DNA of 25,680 nt from Chloromonas sp. AAM2 (Eukaryota > Chlorophyta > Chlorophyceae > Chlamydomonadales > Chlamydomonadaceae): positions 1 through 25,680 of the forward strand of contig QAXH01006172.1 of NCBI GenBank assembly GCA_004335635.1, in the 5' to 3' direction. Position numbers and translations under genes: made by a program. This document shows, piece after piece, positions 1-9,703 of the stretch (position 1 is its first letter; each line of letters begins with the position of its first letter). Under the pieces are notes generated by a model. The model was not told where the DNA came from. It saw only the letters and a list, made by a program, of their open reading frames with translations, and searched no databases.

Positions 1-600
1 TCCCCAGCTGTGGCTGATGATGGAGCCACGAGCTGAGAGCCTGGGCGACAAAGAGATAGAGCACATTGTAGGCAATGTGCCTGACCATGGGTAGGGAACA
101 GGGCAGATGGGATGGGCACCGCCCTGGCCTACCCTGAGCAAGAACGCAAAACGAACACAGGGAACAAAGCGGGCAGGCCAACTGAATGAAAACAGGATGA
201 AGCCGCCTAAGGTCAAAGACCAGAGAAAGGGAAGCAAGAAGGGCCAGGAGGCTATGAACTTGGTGTTGCTGTGTGGTGCGTTGCAGGGTTGGGGTTCATG
301 TCGTAAATCAGGCTCATGGTCCTGGAGGGACCTGGCGCTCACTGCTGATCGCGGCCAGGAGTTGTGGCGGGAAAGAGTTTACACAAACGAGCAAGCAAAC
401 GAGGCTTGGCAAGATCATCGCTTAATGCATGGAGCAGGTGTTGAGAATGGCTTGGTGGACAGCATCAACCTATGGTTAAGCAACAATGTACACCGTGCGC
501 AGCAATCGCCCACAGCAGAGCTGAGGCTTGAGCTGCATGTCCGGGCAATGTTTCCTGGATGGGAGCATCATATCAATCGCGCGCGCATTTGAGCGCTGGA
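1..600. other. No defensible gene
   Basis: Holds a SINE fragment and a 161-codon plus-strand frame (107-592) that begins inside that fragment. Its second half (LWRERVYTNEQANEAWQDHR onward) looks protein-like but matches nothing I know. Confidence 0.5.
95..148 (-). mobile_element. SINE tail fragment
   Basis: GATGGGATGGGCACCGCCCT and GGCCTACCCTGAGCAAGAAC match the internal part of the SINE tail. Confidence 0.6.
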
Positions 601-659
601 ATGCTTTTGGTAGCGTTCCCAAGGTTGCATATATACAGTGTATGTATATGCTATATCCT

Positions 660-757
660 ATATTGCAGAATATATAACTATATATATACTATATCCTATA
701 TAACTATATGTTGTGCAGAATATATAACTATATGTATACTATATCCTATATACCAGG
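660..757. repeat. AT-rich duplicated block
   Basis: GCAGAATATATAACTATAT and ACTATATCCTATATA occur twice about 50 bp apart, ending at a SINE fragment. Nothing coding. Confidence 0.9.
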
Positions 758-785
758 GAAGCCGTTAGAGGACACGGACGGCATG
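753..785 (-). mobile_element. SINE tail end fragment
   Basis: CCAGGGAAGCCGTTAGAGGA and CACGGACGGCATG match the end of the SINE tail; the rest is absent. It directly follows the AT-rich duplicated block. Confidence 0.5.
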
Positions 786-1459
786 TTTACATTCACCAGC
801 TAGATCGAGTAAAACGGTAGATTCACCGTTGGTCAGGTGCAGTTACCCAGCAACTGAGGCGTTACCATGTGTGGTGCATACCAGTGGTGAAAGACTGGTG
901 ATTTTTCCAGGGATTTGGTGTGGTTCATTTTGAATGATGATGAAATGATGATGTTCTTGGATCGCAGATGACTTGTAGTTTGGATGCAGCTGTGTGTTTC
1001 CCCGGATCCCTGGCTTATTCAAGGCTTTCTTGCAGGCCCACCCAGTTTTGGGCTTCCCAGCTTGAGGCGCTAGGACTACCAAGTACCTGGTATGTCTATC
1101 GACCTGTGTGCTAGCTGTAAGCAAATCAGCTCAAGTGTCCGACCGGCAGGCCTGCCTGGCATTACACAATCTTTGATCCGAGCTCCCTACAGCATTTCTA
1201 GGTCCTGAGACATCAGGCCAGCTCATCCGCATAGCCCATGAGTAAAGGGGATTGGTGGGATGGTGCGGCACACCACCCCAGCTGGCACCAAGCAGGGCGA
1301 TGTGTGCAACCTTTGCCACTGCGCCCTGGACATGTAGCAACATCACTGCACAAGGACTATTGCAATGCCACCAGACCGGCGGTTACCGGTAGCAGCCCTT
1401 TCTGGCCTTTCTGGCCTTACAGGTCGCAGGCTATAAATGTGATGACATTCGTACTTTGC

Positions 1460-1590
1460 ACCCTGCTACCAGTGACCTTTCTTGGCTTCACGATTGTCAG
1501 GCGCGTAATTCTTGGAGATTTTGTGTGTAGCTGCAGTACCATGGGTTGAACTATGAAAAACTATGTTTTGATTATGATGATGAGGTCGCA
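1460..1590 (+). mobile_element. Second interspersed repeat family, ends in GAT-rich tail
   Basis: Shares over 100 bp with 18344-18506: CCCTGCTACCAGTG, CCTTTCTTGGCTTCACGATT, GTCAGGCGCG, AATTCTTGGAGA, then TGGGTTGAACTATGAAAA and a GATGATGA tail. The layout suggests a short retroelement; no promoter box is obvious. Confidence 0.6.
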
Positions 1591-1749
1591 GTCTATAAAT
1601 GTCAGAGTACAGATGTCGGATGCAGAATAACAGGGCAAGCGAGGGCGGCCAGGCTATAGACGTGAGTGTTCCTACAAATGCACGTGCATTTGAAAACTGG
1701 GCGCTAGCCACTGGATGTTGGTTATTCAGGGCAGTACAATTGATTTGTT

Positions 1750-1818
1750 ACATCAGGGCAGCCGTCAAAGGACACGGGCCGGGATGTGTACCGCCTTGAA
1801 CTACCCTGAGCAAGAAAG
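1750..1818 (-). mobile_element. SINE tail copy, diverged
   Basis: CAGGGCAGCCGTCAAAGGAC, then GGGCCGGGATGTGTACCGCC and CTACCCTGAGCAAGAAAG. Same family as the copies at 10947 and 13853. Confidence 0.6.
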
Positions 1819-1819
1819 G

Positions 1820-2740
1820 AGAAGAAAGGCAGGAATAAAGGCAGGTGCAGGTGCTTGTGTGAATGCGGGGATGCTGTTTGCCGTTCAGTGGAAGCAGCCA
1901 TTAACTGCAACCTGGTACATGAGCTCTGCCTCTGCATGCCTTCCGGCGCAAGAAAACCATCAGCCACCAACCCTGTAAGAGGGTTTGCCAGTCTGAGAAG
2001 GATGGCATGCAATCACAGCTGCAAGGATCGGCGTTATTATCGTCCTTGCAGAGCACGTAAGCGTTAAGAGGTGTGACTGGCTTGCTTGACAAGCAATTCT
2101 GATTTTGATGCGATTGTGATTGTGATGGACTGTGCTTGCACGATTGACGCTGATTAATGGGTTTAAGCACGTTAGACACTGAGGAATAACAACCCAAGCT
2201 GGAGGGCGTCGATGATGTGTATTGTAAACTGCGTGGAATTGGCTTGTTGTGTACATAAAGGGATTTGTTTAATCAACGACATTGCAAAATGGGGTGGAAG
2301 GCAGTATAGCATCGGCCTTCTATTTTGCGAAATGATCTCGCAACCAAATGGAGCAGCCCAGACTAAGCAGTAGAGACCCAATCAAGGTGATCAATAGGGG
2401 GCCAGTAGAGACCCAGTAGAGCCCTGTTCGAGGGTCAGTTTACCGTCAGTAGGAAGCACCATCAACTGTGTCAGTCCTGCCAACTGCCCAATTACAGGTC
2501 ATTGACAGGGTCACTAAGTCAACTGTCAAATTCCAGTGGTCAGTTGACAGTGATCACATGTCTGGACTTTGCTTGTGCATCTGTATCACTCAATGTATCT
2601 TGCCGGTTTAGCCTGGCGGCGCCGCCCGTGTGCGCACCGTGGCTGTGTCGACTAACTATACGCAATCTAACACTGCCAGCCTGTCAGGATGAGGTAGACG
2701 CTGGGGGTGGCATGGTTTCTCAGCCCAGGCCAGCCTTGCC
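1820..2740. other. No gene seen
   Basis: Only short overlapping frames on both strands. 2380-2420 has a small repeat of CAGTAGAGACCCA. Confidence 0.5.
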
Positions 2741-2743
2741 AGC

Positions 2744-3496
2744 TTGGGCATCGACCCAGGGCCGACCGCACGAGCGGTTCAAGTTAATATGAGCGTGTCG
2801 CTCTGTGCCACGGCCTTGGGCAGCCGATTGAGATCGCGGACAGTCGCGGCGGTAAACCCAACCGTACAGCAACTGCAGCAGCTGATGTGTCATTTGCAGC
2901 TCCTGCTAGAGCTAGGGGCACCCGATTGGCACTCTCGCTGGTGGACGATGCCCTGCCTTACAAAGCTCTCGCCGCACGCAGCTCTTGGGCTACACAAGGC
3001 TCACCAGCCTCGGCTGCCGGACTTTTGTTCTGCCCCGCAGCCGCTTTCAAAAGTCGTCCTGGAATCTCCCCCGTGTGGCACTCTATGGGTGGTTGCGCGA
3101 AATCGCCTGCCACTGGACAATCTGGAGAGCCTACCGTCAGATGACGAAAACAGCCGCCTGTTGCCGTCCAAAGGCACCCACGCCACGCGATGGCCTCTTG
3201 CAACGATGCGCCGATGCGACAGTGGCACTCGGAATAGACGCTTAGGCCATCTGGCGAACGAAGAGGGCGTTGACACCAATCGCGACGTTCTGTCTGCTGG
3301 AGATAGAGGATCCGGCCCGTGCTCTGGCATTTTTGGCCTGCGGCTTTTTGTCGCGCTTCGCGGTGATACGCGTCATCGTCCTCGCCAAGCTTGTGAAGGC
3401 TCCCAAAGCTCAGAGGCGAAGGCAAAGCTCAAAATCAACGGCATCCAATGTGTGCCGGGAGCCAATGCATGCATATGCATGGCCTACACCACGTAA
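2744..3496 (+). other. GC-rich stretch with overlapping long open frames
   Basis: A 250-codon open frame on the plus strand overlaps 155- and 109-codon frames on the minus strand. None shows a domain I know, and composition alone (GC-rich, few stops) explains several overlapping frames. It could be a decayed gene or a mobile element remnant. Kept as an open question, not a gene call. Confidence 0.25.
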
Positions 3497-3499
3497 TCA

Positions 3500-4650
3500 A
3501 GCACACCAACGCATGTGATTCCAAGTCAGAACCTGAAGGCCGCAAATGCAGTGCGTTTGTGCGTTGTGATTGTTATGATTGCATCGTTGTTAATCTGAGA
3601 GCTGTGATGCACGGTCCAAGGTTGCAAGCTCAGCTTGAGTGCGCCCTGGGCGCGAACCATTTTGAACACGGTTGAATGGAACCGTGACAGACGTGCCCGG
3701 TGATTCCCAGTGGCTCTCGGGACTGTGGTGGCGTAGCCTGCAGAACCGTGGCGGTGATCATGACAGCGCAAAGCGCGACAGAAGGCCGAGAAGATGAGAA
3801 AAGAGATGAGCCGGCAGAGAAGCGATGTCAGGGGCTTCGGCCTACTTTGCTCTCGTTTCGTGAATTAGGCTGCGCAGTGATCTCATTTTTGAAACGAGTG
3901 ACGGCGACGCCCTTGGGAAGCTGTGCAGAAGTCTTTTTTTTGGCGTCGCAACCTCGTCTGAATCACAGCGCGCCCGAGCGCACAGGTGCAGCTTGACTTT
4001 TGAGGCGGGCGTACTTGCGTGCCAGCTACTGGTCCGGCACGGTGCTTCCTGGTTATGCTGAGATCTCGTTGGAGGTGAGCAGCAAGGAACATGGAAACAA
4101 TTGGCAGGGCGCGCGTGCGCGCATCAGATGAAAATTTGCCATTTTTTCCTAATGTGGGACGGGTCTTGAGACAGGAGTGTCCCATGTTCTACTTCATCGT
4201 TTGGATTCACGACAAGCTCTCTTGAACATCTGTTGAACATGCTTACCTCTTGGCTGCCCCTTGCCACCTGTGCCACCGAACTGCTGACTGACAGCCTTCT
4301 GTTCTGGCCTGCCACCGCTCCGTGCCTATGTCCAAGCTCGCGACGCAGCCATGGCCTCTCGCCTGCTGCTGTACCTCCTACCTGCAACAGCTGCTGAACG
4401 TCCTGCCTAGCTGCGCACCTCCCGTCCCTGGACTGGCTGGCATCCCCCGGCCCGTCCCCTGCACCCGGCCCAGACTCTTCTCCTTGCTACCCGGTCAGCA
4501 GAAGCAGCGCAGTGTGTGTAGGGACTGCCTGTTGTCCCTGTCCTGCTGCAATCACCACTAGTCAAGACAAGGTGCGCCATGTGTCTTGGATGCAACCGCC
4601 AGTTCATGTCCTACAGCGGTTCATGTCCGCCAGTTAACGTCCTGTAATGC
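3500..4650. other. No gene seen
   Basis: Short frames only; Pro/Cys-rich translations around 4320-4560 look like spurious reading of GC-rich DNA. Confidence 0.5.
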
Positions 4651-4657
4651 AACATAC

Positions 4658-4825
4658 TTGGGCATGCTCTCCTGTCACCGGACTGATGCGAACGCGGCGG
4701 GCCAGGAAGTGTTCATCTGCAACTGCCCAGGGCGCAAATGACATTACAGGAAGGCGCTGTCTGTCTGCATCAAAGGCTTCCTTGCACTGTTTCTTGGTGA
4801 AATTAACCAGGTTCACCGGAAAAGC
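4658..4825 (-). CDS. Candidate 56-codon exon, function unknown
   Basis: Acceptor CTGCAG before 4825 and donor GTATGT after 4658 enclose 168 nt, open in phase 0. It encodes AFPVNLVNFTKKQCKEAF and MSFAPWAVADEHFLARRV, protein-like in composition. Its link to the exons further right is not established. Confidence 0.4.
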
Positions 4826-7800
4826 CTGCAGTGCAAAAGCCTTGCTTACAAGGGGAATACAAGGCAAAACGCCCGGAATGGCAGTATGTACAGAGAACTT
4901 GAAGCCCTACCTGAAACATAGCCTGGCTAGCAGCCCAAACAAATGTCAGTCTACCGGCGCTCAGTCTTTCACTGGTATGGTGCCTGCCATCTGTCCATTA
5001 CTGGTGGTATGGACGGGCATAACTAACCAACCAACTACCAGATACCGCAGAACATGGAAATGAGCAGTCGTCAAATACCGCAGCAGGTCAGCTTGTGCCT
5101 GTGGCGCACACACAACAAATGCACCGCAGCAGTAGAAAATGGTACCAAGACTAGTGGCACACTGTGTTGCCTCAAAGCAGTACCAGAACTCATGATGTTA
5201 GGATGCATAGCTTGACAGAATACCGCATACAGCCACAGCGTTGAGCGGGCAGGCCAAGCCATGGCCCATCAGCCGGCAGAAATAAGCAGTTTAGCAATAC
5301 TCTGCAGCATGTCAGCTCTAAATGAATCAGGCAGCGGTTGAAGAGCCAAGAATCAATAAAAGTAGCTAAATGGCACTGATTGCAACCACTATTTGTGTGT
5401 CTCTTCATGAGGCAAAGGGACTGAAACGGCAGGCCTGATGATACACGAGCCTGGGTAAAGGTCCGGAATGGCAGTACATACGTAGAACTTGAAACCCTAC
5501 TCTAAGCCTGGCTAGTAGCCAAAAGAAATGGCAGCCTGGTGCCTCTGCGTCTTACAGAAAGTATCAAGTCATCAAACAAGTCGTCGCTTGTGTCTGTCCT
5601 GCGTGCCTTACAGTATTCCTTTGAAGTGCGGGTCCGTGCGCATCTGAGTCACCACCTCTTGGAGCCTTGCCTGCAGCCATGAAACGCAATTGCTACAATT
5701 GGTGACAATATTTCTAAACCAATTTACAAAACTGACTTGGTGATAACACGAATGGTGGATAGACAATGTTGTTTGAATGATAGTAAAATGGCATACCAAT
5801 TTGTGTTCGTCAATCCAAAGCAAGAACGGAGTTCTCCAACCACAACTGACAACTACGGAACTGAATGAAAAACACTTGACTGACATCCAGGCTCCTGAGT
5901 CGTCTTCAAATCCTCCATCTTGCTACCCAAATACAGCCTTGATGATAGAGCCCTTCTTGTTGTTTTAGCCTCTTGGCACATCTTCTTATGCACCTTGGAA
6001 ATCCTTATTCAGGCATCCAGGTCGCATGATCCGAGTCAGTATTAAGGCAGATATTTCCAATCCCCATCCCGCTTGCTGTGCTTGAGATTTTCGGCTCCTT
6101 CGCTACCCTCTTATTTGTTCCAGAGTGACACACACAAGACACTAACTGGTATGATCAAGGCGACACTAACTGGTATGATCAAGGCATGCAGTTTGTCTCA
6201 ATATGTATCTTGTGAATGGGTACAGCGTGATGCAGCGCATGATGACACTTCCAATATGATAGGTGACTGGTTTGTTTCAAATGATCTTCAAAATGAACCA
6301 ATTAAGCCAACGATGAGACGTGTACAAAAAGCTCAATGATACCCACCTTCTCCAAAACGAAGCGAAATGATACAGGTAATGGCACGCACCTTGTTGATGG
6401 CGACCACGGGGTAGCAGATCATGCTCATGCGGATGCCCAGATGGCCGATCACCCTAGCAACCGTTTCAAACTCAATGCTCTGCAAACGGGGCGGCAAATC
6501 ACAAACCAGCGATTTATGAGAGGCGATGCCACACAACAGTCCCAACAAAACCAACGTGGCATGCAGATGCGCTCAGGAGAGCTGGCAATCAGTGCTCACA
6601 CTCCACTCTCGAAGGAAAGTCACAAGCATTGATGGTAGGCCATGCCAGTCAACATCCATTGCTTGCAAGTCCGGTAATCATATCTGGGGTCCTGGCACAT
6701 GCAGATGCACCATGGAAGCAGGCAAGCCATATGTGAGGAGCTGTCCACCAACACCGTGCGCCTTAGCAGTCATCAAATTGACACTCATGCAACGCTTCAA
6801 AGACATACAAAAGTGACAGGTGTGAGTGAACCGGAAAATTCAGCCTCTGTTGCTCCTTACCACGACATGGAGAAAGTCCGGTACGTTGGGCAATGGCGTC
6901 TGGTGCTGGTGCGACTCGTGAATGACGTACTGCCACCCTTCGTGATCAGCCACGAGCCGAAAGGTGGTGCGGGCAATGTCCAGCGGGTAACTGAAAAAAC
7001 GGAAAGCCAAACCAAAGATGGCACAAGTCAGGACCACCATTACTGTCGAGAACTGAACAGGCTGGCTTAATGTGACACGTACCAAGCAGTAGAACTGGAT
7101 CAAGGCAAGGGTATCAAGCCTACTGTCGCAAAAGCATGCATGGCCGCCATGCAGGGTGCGGCCACACGCGATGTGCGACTGAACAATCATAGAATGAAGC
7201 GGGCTTTCATCACAGATTCTTCTGTCTGCATGACATGTGTGTGTTTGAACGACTGCTCTTGCCTGCCTGTGTAGCAAGCATGTGCCTTCCTCTCACTTTA
7301 AGCATTCTTCAGAGGTGTTGAACTGCAGGTACTGGGCGCACGTGAGGCTGGGCGGTCTGTCTGTATCGCTGAACACCCGAGCTACCAGCCGTTTGTGCAA
7401 CCCAGTGGTGCAGTCCCAGCGGGGCATGCTGTTCAACGGAAGGTGGGTCACCTGCACGGGTGTTACACATGGTTTCAAAGTCGTACAGACGGTTTTACAT
7501 GAAGATTGCTCGGAAGTCCTATAGGGTATCTTTGCAACACTGACAAACACACAGAAATTAATCGACAGCAGCAGCTGGTGTGTTGAGAATAGTCTGTAAT
7601 GAACACTTGTCTGTGTCAAACTGTCGGTCAGGAGAGAAAGTTTAGCTGGTGTATTGACTGGCCAGCATTTGATGATGTCTGAAGCCATGCTGTGCGAATC
7701 ATCCTGCTGCTGCTCTGCATGGTCGGTAGTACGGCATGCAAGGAGGCATGCAGGTAGTCGAAGGCATATCAAGGCCCGTGACAAAAGCTGGCTTAGCCTG

Positions 7801-8289
7801 CTGAGCAATGGTGATTTGTCTGACATTTTTGGCATGAAATGAAAGGCTTCTAAACGAGCTGAAAACCTTCATCGGAACGTGAGGATGGGAGCTGGACTGA
7901 AGCTGTCATGTGGAGTGGATGAGGCATACGGGATGGGGACATTAGAAGGTCAGGTAGCAAACGTGACCTCCTGGGAACACAGTTGCATCTGCTCATCGGC
8001 ATGCTTTCCAAGGCAGTGAAGTTTATGCGGTACGAGGACTGCCATTTGCAAGGCGCACCTTGCACTTGCCAGACACCGAGGTCCACTTCACTTGCAGGCT
8101 GAGCTCCGGGAGCCACGTTTCTATAGAACCTTGCTGATCAGCACCGTCTGTTGCAGCTCCTTGCTGCTGCTGGTCGGGCTCGCGATGACGTTTTCGCCCT
8201 GAGCGTCTCCTGTCGAGCGTGCTTTGAGCCTCGTTTTCACATGGATTGTCGCTCAGCTGTCCTGTCATTGCATGAGTTGAATCCTCCAT
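4658..8289 (-). CDS. Possible second spliced gene, function unknown
   Basis: I do not recognise this gene. It is assembled from exon-like blocks on the minus strand with usable splice sites: 8059-8289 (start ATG), about 7336-7455, about 6862-7063, 6393-6475 and 4658-4825. The first block is polar and basic (RRRSGRKRHREPD). The third has a hydrophobic stretch ending in FFSYPLDIART, reminiscent of the PxD/ExxR signature of mitochondrial carriers, but spacing to the next block does not fit that family. Phases do not agree at every junction, so exons are missing or misplaced, or more than one gene is present. The tRNA ligase stop lies 1.2 kb upstream on the same strand. No downstream end was found. 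Confidence 0.3.
4868..4970. repeat. Dispersed duplication, copy 1
   Basis: CCGGAATGGCAGTATGTACA, GAACTTGAAGCCCTAC and AGCCTGGCTAGCAGCC match copy 2 at 5459-5560 with small changes. Unknown nature. Confidence 0.8.
5459..5560. repeat. Dispersed duplication, copy 2
   Basis: CCGGAATGGCAGTACATACG, GAACTTGAAACCCTAC and AGCCTGGCTAGTAGCC; about 590 bp from copy 1, same orientation. Confidence 0.8.
6138..6185. repeat. 24-bp perfect tandem duplication
   Basis: GACACTAACTGGTATGATCA plus AGGC, two identical copies side by side. Confidence 0.97.
6393..6475 (-). CDS. Candidate exon of the unknown gene
   Basis: Acceptor TTTGCAG and donor GTGCGT frame about 28 codons including FETVARVIGHLGIRMSM and YPVVAINK. 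The good splice sites argue for a real exon; the family is unknown. Confidence 0.35.
6862..7063 (-). CDS. Candidate exon with hydrophobic segment
   Basis: Strong donor GTAAGG follows; several acceptors are possible near 7040-7063. It encodes VMVVLTCAIFGLAFRFFSYP, a likely membrane segment, then LDIARTTFRL and a His-rich stretch (HESHQHQ). Function unknown. Confidence 0.4.
7336..7455 (-). CDS. Candidate exon of the unknown gene
   Basis: Acceptor GTGCAG is followed by an open frame starting VTHLPLNSMPRWDCTTGL. Two closely spaced donors (GTACCTG and GTGCGC) end it. One frame is open and the other two are poor. No family recognised. Confidence 0.35.
8059..8289 (-). CDS. Candidate first exon of the unknown gene
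   Basis: 77 codons from ATG at 8289 to donor GTGCGC. The product starts MEDSTHAMTG, has a basic RSGRKRHREPDQQQQ patch that could be a nuclear signal, and ends SLQVKWTSVSGKCK. The frame stays open upstream to 8460, so the start is a guess. A copy of the 5' part lies at 8482-8556. Confidence 0.35.
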
Positions 8290-9520
8290 GGCTGCAGGTA
8301 GTACGCTAAAGGCAAGGGTTTGCCAGGAACGCAAAATCCACGATTTGTAGGTAGGCCACGCACGACGCTGTTGAGCCGTCAGTTGTGTTGCTCTGTAAGT
8401 TGCTGCGGGGCCGCGGAATGAACTTTGTTCTGACCGTTGGCGTTTCACACCCACATGCACTGTTCAGGAATATGAGTTTCTAGTGCTGCTATTGCGTGAG
8501 TTGAATCTTCCATGGCTGTAGGTAGTACGGGTTTGCCAGGAACGCAAAATACACACGCTTTGAGAGTGCAGAAGGCAGAAGAGTGGTGAAGGCAGAACTA
8601 TCCAGCCGGATCAAATGCAACAGTTGGGCTAGGACTGATTCCAAATCAAAATGAGCCATCACCTACCAGGTTACCATCTAAGGCTGGCATCAGTAATTGG
8701 GAAAAGGTGGACGCACGCACAGATCGAAAAGCTGTCAGGACAAGCCCTGATCCAACTGACAGAGCAGACTATCACCAAGGCAGAGCTACAGGGGCATCAA
8801 AACAAGCATCACCAAGGCAGAGTTACAGGGGCAACAGAATAAATCATCAAATGGCGCACGCAAACTACAGCTCAAGCGGATGACGGCACAAGTCTCGAAC
8901 ATGAAAAACTCAACCAGTTGCGCTGAACAACACTGCTCGCATCTGGGCAGGTAGGTCTGTATTTAAAGCATGCTTGTGGCGTTCGCAAGTCCGAGTGAAC
9001 ATCAGGCTGAAAAGGGGTGCCGTCTGCCCTTCGTCCAGTGGCTTCGTTGGACATGGTGGGCCTCTACTTCTTCCTCGAGGCGGAGTTGGATGACGCAGGT
9101 GGTGCCATGTTGTTCTGATGGTAAGGACGTGCGTTTTATGTGCATGGGGACCTCAGTGTCATGTTGTGAGCCATCCAAATTTCATGCACTTGAGAATCGT
9201 ACAGGTTGATTTCTGCATTGTAAGAGTAGAGGCAAGGTTTGCCAGCTCATGGCCCATCTGTATTGCGAGGTTGTGAAAAGGCCTGACATGAAAACTTCCC
9301 ACCGACCCTGTTGCCTGACCTAGCTCATGGCATGAATCTTTCTGCACCCGTCTAGCCCGGCAGCTCACACCATCAACACAACGAGACGGATGCATTGGCA
9401 TCCTGGTGATCGCGCAAGGACCGAGCCTTGTCGCTGGACTTGTAGTAGTATACGATTGCCATGACAATAGGATAAACCACAAAACAAGCAAGTACAACGG
9501 TGTTATATTGAGTGGTCAGG
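8290..9520. other. Between the tRNA ligase stop and the next candidate gene
   Basis: Should hold the tRNA ligase 3' UTR and the 5' region of the next gene, both minus strand. It contains a copy of the candidate first-exon edge (8482-8556) and a 37-bp direct repeat (around 8771-8838, with GGCAGAGYTACAGGGGCA). No clear polyadenylation signal was picked out. Confidence 0.5.
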
Positions 9521-9703
9521 TCACGTAAATCCTACAACGACAGCTGACAGGTGCAGGGGCTCCGGCAGCTCAAACCGCTGAGCAGTACCCGCCTCAACCG
9601 ACTCGGGCAGTCGGTTGGCGTCCTTGGCCGTCCCTCCAGGCCCGATGGCCAGGGTGATGTGGTGGTAAGGCTTGGTGAAGGCTGCCTCAGGAGCGTTCAG
9701 AAG
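9521..9703 (-). CDS. RNL: RNL last exon W: CPDase second HxT motif and stop
   Basis: 183 nt, acceptor CTTGCAG, 60 codons and TGA. YHHITLAIGPG aligns with PHVTLWTAEG, and TAKDANRLPESVEAGTAQRF with TAKEANTLPQLYLEGKASRL of plant tRNA ligase, near the protein C-terminus. This exon alone identifies the gene. Confidence 0.93.
   Translation of the reverse strand, partial: LLNAPEAAFTKPYHHITLAIGPGGTAKDANRLPESVEAGTAQRFELPEPLHLSAVVVGFT

Noticed and set aside
107..592. 161-codon gene on the plus strand
   Set aside because: Its start lies inside a SINE fragment and no family or splice support was found.
6862..7063. Mitochondrial carrier protein
   Set aside because: YPLDIART looks like the PxD/ExxR signature, but the following exons do not provide the roughly 100-residue repeats or second-half motifs of the family.
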